From assembly GCA_034522075.1 (NCBI GenBank), contig JAXHLO010000006.1, positions 62,001 to 126,000 on the forward strand: 64,000 bases of DNA, written 5' to 3'. The stretch comes from UBA7803 sp034522075 (GTDB lineage: Bacteria > Pseudomonadota > Gammaproteobacteria > Pseudomonadales > Azotimanducaceae). How positions within the stretch are numbered: the stretch's first letter is position 1; the number at the start of each line of letters is the position of its first letter. Shown in pieces: positions 33,334-41,229 of this stretch. Position numbers and translations under genes: made by a program. The notes under the pieces were generated by a model. It saw nothing but the letters and a program-made list of their open reading frames with translations, did no database searches and was not told where the DNA came from.

Positions 33334-34770
33334 ATGGCGAAAACCACCAGTCAGGAGCGGGTCAAGCGCCTGGAAGCACACCTCAAGCAGGAAAATCCCG
33401 TTCTGGCGGGCGTGGTTCGAAGTTATCAGCAGCTCGACCGCATCGCCCGGCGCCTCGGGTTGCTGGAGGACGACGATTCCTACGCCGCCAAGGTCTCCTG
33501 GTGGCCGGTGATCGCCGTGCTGGGGACGTTCTCGGCCGGTAAATCCACGTTCCTCAACCAATACACGAACCAGGAGCTGCAGCGCACGGGCAATCAGGCC
33601 GTGGACGATAAATTCACCGTCATCTGCTACGGCACCGAGGAGACCCCCACCGTACTGCCGGGGCTGGCTCTGGACGCCGACCCACGCTTTCCCTTCTATC
33701 AGATCAGCCATGACATCGAGCAGGTGGCCGAAGGCGAAGGCCGCGGCGTGGATTCCTATCTGCAGCTCAAGACCTGCCGGGCGGAATCACTGCGCGGGCG
33801 CATCTTCATCGACTCGCCGGGGTTCGATGCCGATCAGCAGCGCACGTCGACCCTGCACATCATCAATCACATCATCGATCTGTCCGATCTGGTGCTGGTG
33901 TTCTTCGACGCCCGCCACCCGGAGCCGGGCGCCATGGGCGATACCCTGCAGCACCTGGTGGCGGAAACCGTGAGCCGGCCGGACGCCGCGAAGTTTCTCT
34001 ACATTCTCAACCAGATCGACAATTCAGCGCGCGAAGACAATCCGGAGGAGGTGGTCGCCGCCTGGCAGCGGGCCCTGGCACAGTACGGCCTGACGGCCGG
34101 ACGCTTCTATCGGATCTATGCCCGGCACGTGGCGTTGCCGGTGGAAGACGACCAGGTCCGCGGCCGTCTGGAGCGCAAGCGCGACGAGGACCTGGCAGAC
34201 ATCGAGGACCGCATCCGCCAGGTGGAAGTGGAACGCGCCTACCGCGTCGTGGGCGTGCTGGACAAAACGGCGCGCCACCTGCGGGATCATCTCATTCCCC
34301 GCCTGGTACAGGCTCGCCGCACCTGGCGCCGGCGCACGCTCTGGCTGTCACTGGGCGTGTTCGGCACCCTGGCGGCGGCCTTCGCCTACTGGAGCCTGAG
34401 CGGCGGCTACTGGGACGGGCTCAGCTTCACCCCGGTGGCGGGCCTGGACCGCATCACCCAGACCGTCCTGGCTGTGGCTGGACTGGTGGTGCTGGTGTAT
34501 CTGTATCAGACGCTGCGGCGGCTCACCGGACGATGGGTGCTGCACGGCCTGCGCCGGGATGCATCGCTGGGAGAGGACCGCGAAGCGGTGAGCAATGCCT
34601 TCGCCAGCAACCTGCAGGGCTGGTGGCGCTCGCTTGCCTCGACTCAGCCGCGCGGCTGGAGCGGCCGCACACGGCGTCAACTCGACGCACTGCTGGCGGA
34701 AGCGGACGGCTTCGTGCAGAAGCTCAACGACCGCTACGCCAGCCCGTCCGGCAGCGGCGACAAGAACTGA
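33334..34770 (+). CDS. dynamin/EHD-like membrane GTPase
   Basis: 478-residue GTPase of the dynamin superfamily. The P-loop is GTFSAGKST (64-72), switch II DSPGF at about 160, and the base-specific NQID at about 228. The N-terminal 55 residues are helical, as in EHD-type proteins. A helical stalk-like region follows the G domain, then two membrane helices at about 336-355 and 375-394 and a charged C-terminal tail. It is likely an inner-membrane protein that remodels or tethers membrane. It follows the reductase gene by 36 bases and may be co-transcribed with it. Confidence 0.85.
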   Translation: MAKTTSQERVKRLEAHLKQENPVLAGVVRSYQQLDRIARRLGLLEDDDSYAAKVSWWPVIAVLGTFSAGKSTFLNQYTNQELQRTGNQAVDDKFTVICYGTEETPTVLPGLALDADPRFPFYQISHDIEQVAEGEGRGVDSYLQLKTCRAESLRGRIFIDSPGFDADQQRTSTLHIINHIIDLSDLVLVFFDARHPEPGAMGDTLQHLVAETVSRPDAAKFLYILNQIDNSAREDNPEEVVAAWQRALAQYGLTAGRFYRIYARHVALPVEDDQVRGRLERKRDEDLADIEDRIRQVEVERAYRVVGVLDKTARHLRDHLIPRLVQARRTWRRRTLWLSLGVFGTLAAAFAYWSLSGGYWDGLSFTPVAGLDRITQTVLAVAGLVVLVYLYQTLRRLTGRWVLHGLRRDASLGEDREAVSNAFASNLQGWWRSLASTQPRGWSGRTRRQLDALLAEADGFVQKLNDRYASPSGSGDKN

Positions 34771-34795
34771 CGCTCAGGCCTGCCGCGGTTGCACG

Positions 34796-36334
34796 TCACG
34801 GCGGCGGGCGCAGCACCCGTCCACTGAGCTGCGGGGCCAGTTCACCGCCACGGCGGGCCACCCGGCCGTTGACGATGACCACGTCGAACCCGCGGGCGAG
34901 CTGGAACGGATCGGTGTAGCTGGCGGTGGCCCGCACCCGCGCCGGATCGAAGATCACCACGTCCGCCGCTTTGCCCACCTCGAGGCTGCCGCGATCGGCC
35001 AGGCCCAGCACGGCGGCGGGCAGCGACGTCATCTTGCGCACCGCTTCGGGCAGCTCCAGCAGCTGCCGCTCCTGCACATACTCCTCGATGACCTTGGCGA
35101 AAGTGCCGTGCCCGCGGGGGTGGAAGCCGCGCGGGTTGCCGTCGGAGCTGATGGCCACGTGCGCATCCAGCAGCAGCTTGGCCTGCAGCGCGTCATCCAT
35201 GACGAAGTAGGCGGCCGCGGCGCCGTCCGGTCCGATGTCGTCGATGAGCACCTGCTCAAACGGCTTGTCGAGTTCTGCAGCCAGCTCGGCCAGGGTCTTA
35301 CCGGTATACGGCTCAGTGCCCAGCAGGGTGGCCTCCGGCCCATTGCGGCTGAGGACGCGCTCACGCAGATAGTCGGCGAGTTCCTGGTAGCGGGTACGCC
35401 GAGCCGTTTCGAATCGCTCCGGCGTCTTCGCCCATTCCGGGAACAGCAGGGCGATGCCCGTGTAGCTTGCGGTGTACGGATAGACGTCAGCGGTAATGTC
35501 TACGCCGCGATTCCGGGCCGCGTCCAGATGGGCGAGGATCTCTGCCGCGCGCGCCGTACCCTTGCCGTAGACGGACTTCAGATGGGCCACATGCACCCGG
35601 GCGTGAGCACCCTGAGCGATGAGCTCGTCGAGGGCCGCCTCGAGGGCAGCGTCATCTTCGCTGCGCAGGTGACTCATGATGACCCGGTCCCGGGACCCGA
35701 CCACCCGCGCCAGGCTGTCGAGCTCCACGAAGCCGGCATTGAGCCCGGGGTTGTACTCGAGGCCCGTGCTCATGCCGAAGGTCATCGTCAGCGCCGCGTC
35801 GAGCCGTTGCAGCAGCGCCGCCAGCTGCTCGTCGCCGGGTTCGGGGTCGAGGCCGATGCCCGCCTGCCGGCGCAGGGTGCCGTGCCCCACCAGCATGGCC
35901 AGATTGGGGCCGATACCCTGTGCCGCCACCTCCTCCAGCCAGGCGCCCAGATCGTCCACCGCGGGGCTGGAGCCGTCCTGGCCCAGCGTGATGGTCGTGA
36001 CGCCCATGGCGAGAAAATTCTCGAACGCCGGCGTAGCCAGCGGATCGCCATGACTGTGCGGGTCGATGAAGCCGGGGGCAACTATCCGCCCGTCCGCGTC
36101 GATCACCTTGTCAGCATCGATGCCGGCACGGTCTACCTGGCCGATGAAAAGGATCCGCCCGCCGCCGATCACCACGTCGGCGCGCCGCGGCCCGTTGCCC
36201 AGACCGTCGAGGACCCGGCCATCGACAATCAGTAAATCCACGTCGGTGGCTGCCACGGTATCCGAACCATGCACCGGCTGCGTCATGGCGAGCAGGGCCA
36301 GCAGCAGAATCGGCAGTCGGCGGTTCGCGGTCAT
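34796..36334 (-). CDS. exported N-acyl-D-amino-acid deacylase/D-aminoacylase-like amidohydrolase
   Basis: Amidohydrolase-superfamily protein of 512 residues with a signal peptide (ILLLALLAMTQPVHGS), so probably periplasmic. Metal-site motifs are PGFIDPHSHGDPL (HxH), a conserved SHLRSEDD and HVAHLKS, and the C-terminal DGNPRGFHPRGHGTF typical of D-aminoacylases. The composite N- and C-terminal beta domain is closed by GSLEVGKAADVVIFDP. It probably cleaves N-acyl D-amino acids or related dipeptides from peptidoglycan or lipids. Converges with the GTPase gene; the PA2778-type gene ends 15 bases upstream on the same strand. Confidence 0.87.
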   Translation of the reverse strand: MTANRRLPILLLALLAMTQPVHGSDTVAATDVDLLIVDGRVLDGLGNGPRRADVVIGGGRILFIGQVDRAGIDADKVIDADGRIVAPGFIDPHSHGDPLATPAFENFLAMGVTTITLGQDGSSPAVDDLGAWLEEVAAQGIGPNLAMLVGHGTLRRQAGIGLDPEPGDEQLAALLQRLDAALTMTFGMSTGLEYNPGLNAGFVELDSLARVVGSRDRVIMSHLRSEDDAALEAALDELIAQGAHARVHVAHLKSVYGKGTARAAEILAHLDAARNRGVDITADVYPYTASYTGIALLFPEWAKTPERFETARRTRYQELADYLRERVLSRNGPEATLLGTEPYTGKTLAELAAELDKPFEQVLIDDIGPDGAAAAYFVMDDALQAKLLLDAHVAISSDGNPRGFHPRGHGTFAKVIEEYVQERQLLELPEAVRKMTSLPAAVLGLADRGSLEVGKAADVVIFDPARVRATASYTDPFQLARGFDVVIVNGRVARRGGELAPQLSGRVLRPPP

Positions 36335-36349
36335 GCGTGAGCTCTCCTG

Positions 36350-37291
36350 TCAGGGGCGGGTTGCGGCGCCGCCGCAATCGTCAATCGGGGCCCGGGCCAC
36401 GGCCCGCCGGGCCGTGTCCAGCAGCGGGCCTTCCGCGTCGACCCGGCGCATCAGGGCCTGTGCCTCACAAGGCCGGCCGGCTTCCAGCAGCAGCATGGCC
36501 AGGTTGTGCACGGCGACGTCATGGCCGGGGTGGGACGCCAGCAGGCGCCGATAAGCAGCCATGGCTGCCTCGTGCCGGCCCAGGTAATAGAGATTATTGG
36601 CCACGCCGAGCCCGGCCATGACCTCTTCCGGCCAGGCAGACGCGGCAGACCGAAAGGCGCGCAGCGCCGGTTGGTAAGCGCCTACGTTCTCGAGATCGGC
36701 AGCCGCCTGAAGATAAGCGCGCGGCGGCACACCGAGCGGCGCTGCGTCGGGGTCCAGCACCAGCAGCGCCCAGCGGCCGGCCCGTTCCCAGGTGGCCGCA
36801 AAGCGGTTGCGGCCCATGACCTTGCGGCGCTCGCGCCCGGAACGGAGCAGAAACTGATCGGACTCCGGGCGATAGCCTATGACCACCGCGTAATGCCAGA
36901 CCGGCCAGAGATCGATGGCCAGATTCTGCAGCACCAGCACCGGGCGCCCGGCTTCGAGCTGGTCGACGATGGCCGGCAGACCGCCCGGCAGCTCTATGGC
37001 CAGGCGTCCATGGCGGCGCGCCGCCGCCATGAGTTCCACCTGCAGCGAACCCTGCCGTTCCGGTATGTAAAGCGCCCCGATGAGGTCATCCGGGTGAATA
37101 TCGCGGCCGCTGGCGCCCAGCACCGTAGCCAGGGCCGCGGGGCCGCACAGGTAGTCCTGCTGCGGAAAGAACGGCGTGGCGGTAAGCTCCAGCGGCGCGC
37201 TGCCGAGCGGCTCGGGCGGCGGCTGAAACAATGCGCAGCCGGCTGTGAGCAGCAGCCAGACGCCCAGGACATTGCGCTGCCGGCTCATCAC
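36350..37291 (-). CDS. PA2778-family C39-like cysteine peptidase lipoprotein with TPRs
   Basis: 313-residue lipoprotein (lipobox LTAGC, Cys at residue 19). A papain-like C39 domain follows, with catalytic Cys in QDYLCGPAALATVLG (about 49) and His in WPVWHYAVVIGY (about 132). TPR-like helices (about 195-290, AYQPALRAFRSAASAWPEE and HEAAMAAYRRLLASHPGH) form the end. The family is known from Pseudomonas as PA2778 and is always next to PA2779. C39 domains usually cleave after double glycine in leader peptides; location outside the inner membrane makes the neighbour a likely substrate. The role is unproven. Confidence 0.86.
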   Translation of the reverse strand: MMSRQRNVLGVWLLLTAGCALFQPPPEPLGSAPLELTATPFFPQQDYLCGPAALATVLGASGRDIHPDDLIGALYIPERQGSLQVELMAAARRHGRLAIELPGGLPAIVDQLEAGRPVLVLQNLAIDLWPVWHYAVVIGYRPESDQFLLRSGRERRKVMGRNRFAATWERAGRWALLVLDPDAAPLGVPPRAYLQAAADLENVGAYQPALRAFRSAASAWPEEVMAGLGVANNLYYLGRHEAAMAAYRRLLASHPGHDVAVHNLAMLLLEAGRPCEAQALMRRVDAEGPLLDTARRAVARAPIDDCGGAATRP

Positions 37292-37313
37292 CGGCAGCGC
37301 CCGCCGCTGCGTC

Positions 37314-37694
37314 TCAGACTCCGGTGAAAACGTTGGTCACACCGAGCAGTTCAAGAACCAGCAGCACCACGAGCACGACGCCGAGCACGCCGAGAACGTC
37401 ACCGCCGGCCGGCAACTCGCCGAGCTGGCTCTGCAGTTGCGCCAGTTCCGCGTTGGTCAGTGAATTCACCCGGTCCATGGCTTCATGGGGATCCACGCCG
37501 AACGCCTCGAGCTGACCGCGAACATCCTCGCGCATCAGCATCGCGTTGACCCGGGCTACCGCCTCAGCGCGTTCGCTCATGGCAATGGCCGCATCGGTAC
37601 CGACAATGCTCGCGTGAGTCGGCGCCAGCGGGGCGGCCAGTGCCAGACAGATCACCACCAGTTGCAGAACGGTTCTTTGCAATCGCGCAATCAT
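37314..37694 (-). CDS. PA2779-family exported protein with Gly-Gly motif and hydrophobic tail
   Basis: 126 residues. Signal peptide ending near ALAAPLAPTHA (about residue 28), then a helical region, then LTNAELAQLQSQLGELPAGG at about 78-97. This resembles the double-glycine leaders cut by C39 peptidases. The last 29 residues are a hydrophobic helix (DVLGVLGVVLVVLLVLELLG) ending in VTNVFTGV. It lies 22 bases before the C39-like lipoprotein gene and is probably co-transcribed. Whether the tail is an anchor or a released peptide is open. Confidence 0.82.
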   Translation of the reverse strand: MIARLQRTVLQLVVICLALAAPLAPTHASIVGTDAAIAMSERAEAVARVNAMLMREDVRGQLEAFGVDPHEAMDRVNSLTNAELAQLQSQLGELPAGGDVLGVLGVVLVVLLVLELLGVTNVFTGV

Positions 37695-37767
37695 GGCCTA
37701 CTCATCCTTCTATGGTCGGACAGGACGCACAGCATAGCATCGCCTCGGTCAGCCTTTCAGGGGTTGT

Positions 37768-39537
37768 TCAGAACGGCCAGATCAACGGCGCCAGCAGCAC
37801 GGCGCCGGCCCCCAGCAGCACATTCAACGGTGCACCGATGCGCAGATAGTCGGAAAACCGGTAGCCGCCCGGGCCATAGACCATGAGGTTGGTCTGATAA
37901 CCGATGGGGGTAGCGAAGCTGGCGGAGGCGCCAATCATGATGACGGCAACGAACGGCCACAGGCTCACGCCGAGGCTCACGGCGGTGGCCTCAGCGATGG
38001 GGAACAGGAGCACGGCGGCGGCATTATTGGTTATCAGTTCGGTGAACACGCTGGTGACGGCGTAAACGGCCAGCAGAGCCAGCCAGGGACTGTCGCCGGC
38101 CAGGGCCACCCACCACATGGCAACACTGTCCGCCGCCCCGCTGCGGCTCATGGCTTCGCCGAGTCCCAGAGAAGCGCCGATGACGGTCAGCACCGACCAG
38201 TCCACCCGGTTACGCGCACCGCTGGCACTGGTGCAACGGGTCACCAGCATGGCCCCGGCCGCCAGCAGTGCGGCTTCCAGCATGCTGAGCAATCCGGAGG
38301 CGGCGAGGGCAACCATGACCACCAGAATGGCAATGGCGGTCCAGGCGCGCTCGTAGCGCGGCATTGACGCGTCACGGATCTCACTGACCAGCAGAAAATC
38401 CCGGGAGTTGCGCTGCCGGTTGATGAACGACGGACGGGACTCAAGCAGCAGGGTGTCCCCGGTGCGGATCTCGATGTCCCCCACCTTGCCGCGCACCCGG
38501 CTGCCGTTGCGCGCTACGGCAATGACGACCGCATCGTAGCGGGTGCGGAACTCCCCTTCGCGGATGGTCAGGCCCACCATGGGGCTCGACCGGGACACCA
38601 CCACCTCGAAGAAGCGCCGCTCGGCGCGCGGCGCATCGAGCTTGAAGAGCTGATCCGGCGCCGGCACCAGGCCGCGCACCCGCACCAGTTCCACCACCGA
38701 GTCCACCACCCCGACGAACAGCAACCGGTCCTCCGCCTGCAGCCGCACGTGGGGCGACACGGCAGGCAACACGGTGCCGCCCCGTTCGATCTCGGCGAGA
38801 AAAGCACCGGGCAGGTTACGCAGTCCCGCTTCCTCCAGATTCCGGCCGATGAGCGGGCTGTTGTCCGCCACCAGCATCTCCAGGGTGTACTCACGCACCT
38901 GGTCGGGCTCGCGCAGCGGCGAGGTGCGGTCGGGCAGCAGCCAGCGGCTGGTGAGCAGCATATAGCCCGTGCCGACCACGGCCAGCGGCAGGCCCAGAGC
39001 ACCGATCTCGAAGAAGCCGAAGCCGCCGTGATCGCCGGCGTCAGTGAACATGCCGTTGACGATCAGATTGGTGCTGGTACCGATCACGGTACACAGGCCG
39101 CCAAAAATGGCCGCATAGCTCAATGGAATCATGAGGCGGGATACTGGCAGACGGCAGCGGCGGCTCCATTCCTCGACGAAGGGCACCATCATGGCAACGA
39201 CGGGGGTGTTGTTGAGAAACGCCGACAGGCCGGTAACCGGCAGCATAAGGCGCACCTGCGCCGAGGCCAGCGTGCGCGGTCGGCCCAGCAGACGGGAGCC
39301 GAGCAGGTGGATACCGCCGGTATCCACGAGCCCGGCCGCGACGACATAGAGAACGCCCACCGTGGCGAGCCCGGGATTGCTCAAGCCGAGCAGGGCCTCG
39401 CCCGGGGTAAGCACGCCGCTGACCATCAGCAGGGTCAGAGCCGCCACCAGTATGACGTCCGGGGCAAAGCGGGTGCCCACCAGCATGCCCACCGTGCCCA
39501 TCACGACCGCCACGGTTATCCAGGCATCAGTGCTCAC
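37768..39537 (-). CDS. SLC13/DASS-type permease with RCK-C domains
   Basis: Second, intact paralogue of the 7.5-9.3 kb permease, about 590 residues: a membrane half with FLNNTPVVAMMVP and VIGTSTNLIVNG, two RCK-C domains (about residues 190-370; NLPGAFLAEIERGG and GDTLLLESRPSF), then a second membrane half with ELITNNAAAVLLFPIA and FATPIGYQTNLMVYGPGGY. Sodium/anion symporter (dicarboxylate, sulfate or similar). GTG at 39537 gives a normal N-terminus; an upstream ATG at 39600 would add 21 polar residues. It is a useful template for judging the frameshifts in the first copy. Confidence 0.9.
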   Translation of the reverse strand: MSTDAWITVAVVMGTVGMLVGTRFAPDVILVAALTLLMVSGVLTPGEALLGLSNPGLATVGVLYVVAAGLVDTGGIHLLGSRLLGRPRTLASAQVRLMLPVTGLSAFLNNTPVVAMMVPFVEEWSRRCRLPVSRLMIPLSYAAIFGGLCTVIGTSTNLIVNGMFTDAGDHGGFGFFEIGALGLPLAVVGTGYMLLTSRWLLPDRTSPLREPDQVREYTLEMLVADNSPLIGRNLEEAGLRNLPGAFLAEIERGGTVLPAVSPHVRLQAEDRLLFVGVVDSVVELVRVRGLVPAPDQLFKLDAPRAERRFFEVVVSRSSPMVGLTIREGEFRTRYDAVVIAVARNGSRVRGKVGDIEIRTGDTLLLESRPSFINRQRNSRDFLLVSEIRDASMPRYERAWTAIAILVVMVALAASGLLSMLEAALLAAGAMLVTRCTSASGARNRVDWSVLTVIGASLGLGEAMSRSGAADSVAMWWVALAGDSPWLALLAVYAVTSVFTELITNNAAAVLLFPIAEATAVSLGVSLWPFVAVIMIGASASFATPIGYQTNLMVYGPGGYRFSDYLRIGAPLNVLLGAGAVLLAPLIWPF

Positions 39538-39693
39538 CGGCCGCGCTACCCCACCCTGAGAATCGCGGCAGAGAGTACCCAGTCGCCGCGGCCCCGGCAA
39601 TCAGTGGCCGCCCGGTAAGGCGGCCATCGTCGTGTTTCTGCCGCGGCCGCGTTACACTGGCTGACACAATTCGCGCTATGGAGGTGGCTCAAC

Positions 39694-40296
39694 GTGTACG
39701 GGGCAGAATGGCTCATCGGGCTGGGCGTGCTGGGGCTGGCTGTCGGCCTGGGCTGCGGATACTTTATGGCGGCGCGGCGCGGTTCTGCCGGCCGGGCGCG
39801 TCAACTCGAAGCGCAGCTCACCACGGCCCGCCAGGAACTGGACGACTACCGCAGCGAGGTGGTGGCCCAGTTCAGCGAAACCGCGCGCAAGTTTCAGACC
39901 TTGAACGACTCATACACCGATCTGCACGAGCAACTGGCGAAGAGTTCCAGCGTGCTCTGCGGCGACGTGACCGGGCCGCTGCTGCAGGCGCCGAATGGTC
40001 ATCAGGACCTGATTCCGGCGGAGATTCGCGACGAGCTCGACACCCTGGCAGCGGGCGCCAACGGGCCGAAAGCTCAAAAGGACCAGGCTCAAAAGGAAGA
40101 GGTTGCCGAGGAAATCCGCGTAGCGGAACCAAAAGCACGTGCTGCCACCTCCGGCGATGCAAAGCCGGATGCGGACTCGCCAACCGCCACGAATAACACC
40201 GCACCAAGCGACGCTAAGCAGAAAACTGAGCCCGAGGGCCCCAAAGAGTCCAAAGGAACCGAAGAGGCCCGGCGAGCGGCCGGCGCAGGCGGCTGA
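39694..40296 (+). CDS. zapG: YhcB/ZapG-like envelope and division protein
   Basis: DUF1043 family, gammaproteobacterial. One N-terminal membrane helix (WLIGLGVLGLAVGLGCGYFMA) is followed by a coiled coil (QLEAQLTTARQELDDYRSEV) and the signature VAQFSETARKFQTLNDSYTDLHEQLAKSS. In E. coli the protein links cell-envelope growth, division and the MreB/FtsZ machinery. The last 75 residues are a low-complexity, Lys/Glu/Ala-rich tail that varies between species. GTG at 39694 has GGAGGTGG seven bases upstream. Convergent with the following hypothetical gene. Confidence 0.93.
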   Translation: MYGAEWLIGLGVLGLAVGLGCGYFMAARRGSAGRARQLEAQLTTARQELDDYRSEVVAQFSETARKFQTLNDSYTDLHEQLAKSSSVLCGDVTGPLLQAPNGHQDLIPAEIRDELDTLAAGANGPKAQKDQAQKEEVAEEIRVAEPKARAATSGDAKPDADSPTATNNTAPSDAKQKTEPEGPKESKGTEEARRAAGAGG

Positions 40297-40322
40297 TCCG
40301 CCACGCTGTCAGCGGGATCAGC
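40292..40322. terminator. shared hairpin between convergent genes
   Basis: GCTGATCC (40292-40299) pairs with GGATCAGC (40315-40322) around a 15-base loop whose ends can add a GC pair each. The arms include both stop codons, that of zapG on one side and that of the secreted hypothetical on the other. No T tract on either side, so efficiency is uncertain, but the position suits a bidirectional terminator. Confidence 0.55.
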
Positions 40323-40677
40323 GGTCCTTGAATGCCCGCACCTGAGCATTGTAGTTCTCGGCCACCGACTGCATCTGATCAACGCCGTTGTTATATACGG
40401 CCACCAACTCGGCCTGTTGCTCTTCAGTGATTTCTTCGCCCAGGGAGGTTTCCACCGCCGTCAGACACTCCAGGGAGCTCTGTATCCCGGAGACGAACTC
40501 CCGCACTGCAACGCCGGCCTCACCCATCTCGGTTTCGGTCGCCTCGGCACCCTCGGGCACCACAGGCGGCTCGGGAAACTTGCAGTGGGATATGTCCATC
40601 TCAGCAGCCTGCGCGGCACCGGCCAGCAACAGGGCCGAAAACGGAACCGCCAGAGCGGCAAAAAGCGTTGTACGCAT
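40318..40677 (-). CDS. small secreted hypothetical protein
   Basis: 119 residues with a clear signal peptide (LFAALAVPFSALLLAGAAQA), so exported to the periplasm. The mature part is acidic and mostly helical, with two cysteines (ISHCKFPE and SLECLTAV) that could pair and a predicted helix pair at the end. No family recognised. Composition matches its neighbours. Single gene, convergent with zapG. Confidence 0.75.
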   Translation of the reverse strand: MRTTLFAALAVPFSALLLAGAAQAAEMDISHCKFPEPPVVPEGAEATETEMGEAGVAVREFVSGIQSSLECLTAVETSLGEEITEEQQAELVAVYNNGVDQMQSVAENYNAQVRAFKDR

Positions 40678-40811
40678 GGGTCAACTCCTCTGATCGAAGC
40701 CTCCATCCTACCCTGCCGAACCCGCGCGTCAATCGCGCCCGGGTTCCGCCCGCGTGTGGTAATCCAGCGCAGGCCTTGTCAACATGAGCGAAACGCATGC
40801 CGTGGCCTTTC

Positions 40812-41204
40812 ATGAACGCAATGTGCAGAACTGCAGCAGCCCGCCGGCTTGTTCTGATAAGCAGCCTGCTCTGTCTGCCGGCTGGCGCCGGTGCGCAGGA
40901 AGCGGAGGCACTGTCCGATCTATCCGACAAAGCAGAAATCGACGAGCATCGCAGCTTCGATCCCGACCCGGACCTTCAGCGGGTGCCCGGCGGCAGCCTC
41001 ATCGTCAATGCCTTCATCATGGATGGGCCCGTCCGCGTGGACATCCACGATCGCCATTCGGACGAGGTGATCCTGCACCGGGAGGCCGATTCCATGTTTC
41101 CGTTCGAGGTGTCGCGCCAGGACCTGGCCGTCGAGCCCGAGGATGTGCTGGTACGCATCTATGTAAAGGGCGAACTGACGCACACCCTGAAACTGGAACG
41201 CTGA
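40812..41204 (+). CDS. small secreted hypothetical protein with beta-rich domain
   Basis: 130 residues from ATG at 40812; an ATG at 40797 would add five. Signal peptide RRLVLISSLLCLPAGAGAQ, then an acidic stretch, then a compact beta-rich domain (GSLIVNAFIMDGPVRVDIHD and DVLVRIYVKGELTHTLKLE). No family recognised. It lies 25 bases before the CoA transferase gene, so it may share its transcript. Confidence 0.65.
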   Translation: MNAMCRTAAARRLVLISSLLCLPAGAGAQEAEALSDLSDKAEIDEHRSFDPDPDLQRVPGGSLIVNAFIMDGPVRVDIHDRHSDEVILHREADSMFPFEVSRQDLAVEPEDVLVRIYVKGELTHTLKLER

Positions 41205-41229
41205 GTTCCCGCCAGCGCGTGACTGATCC

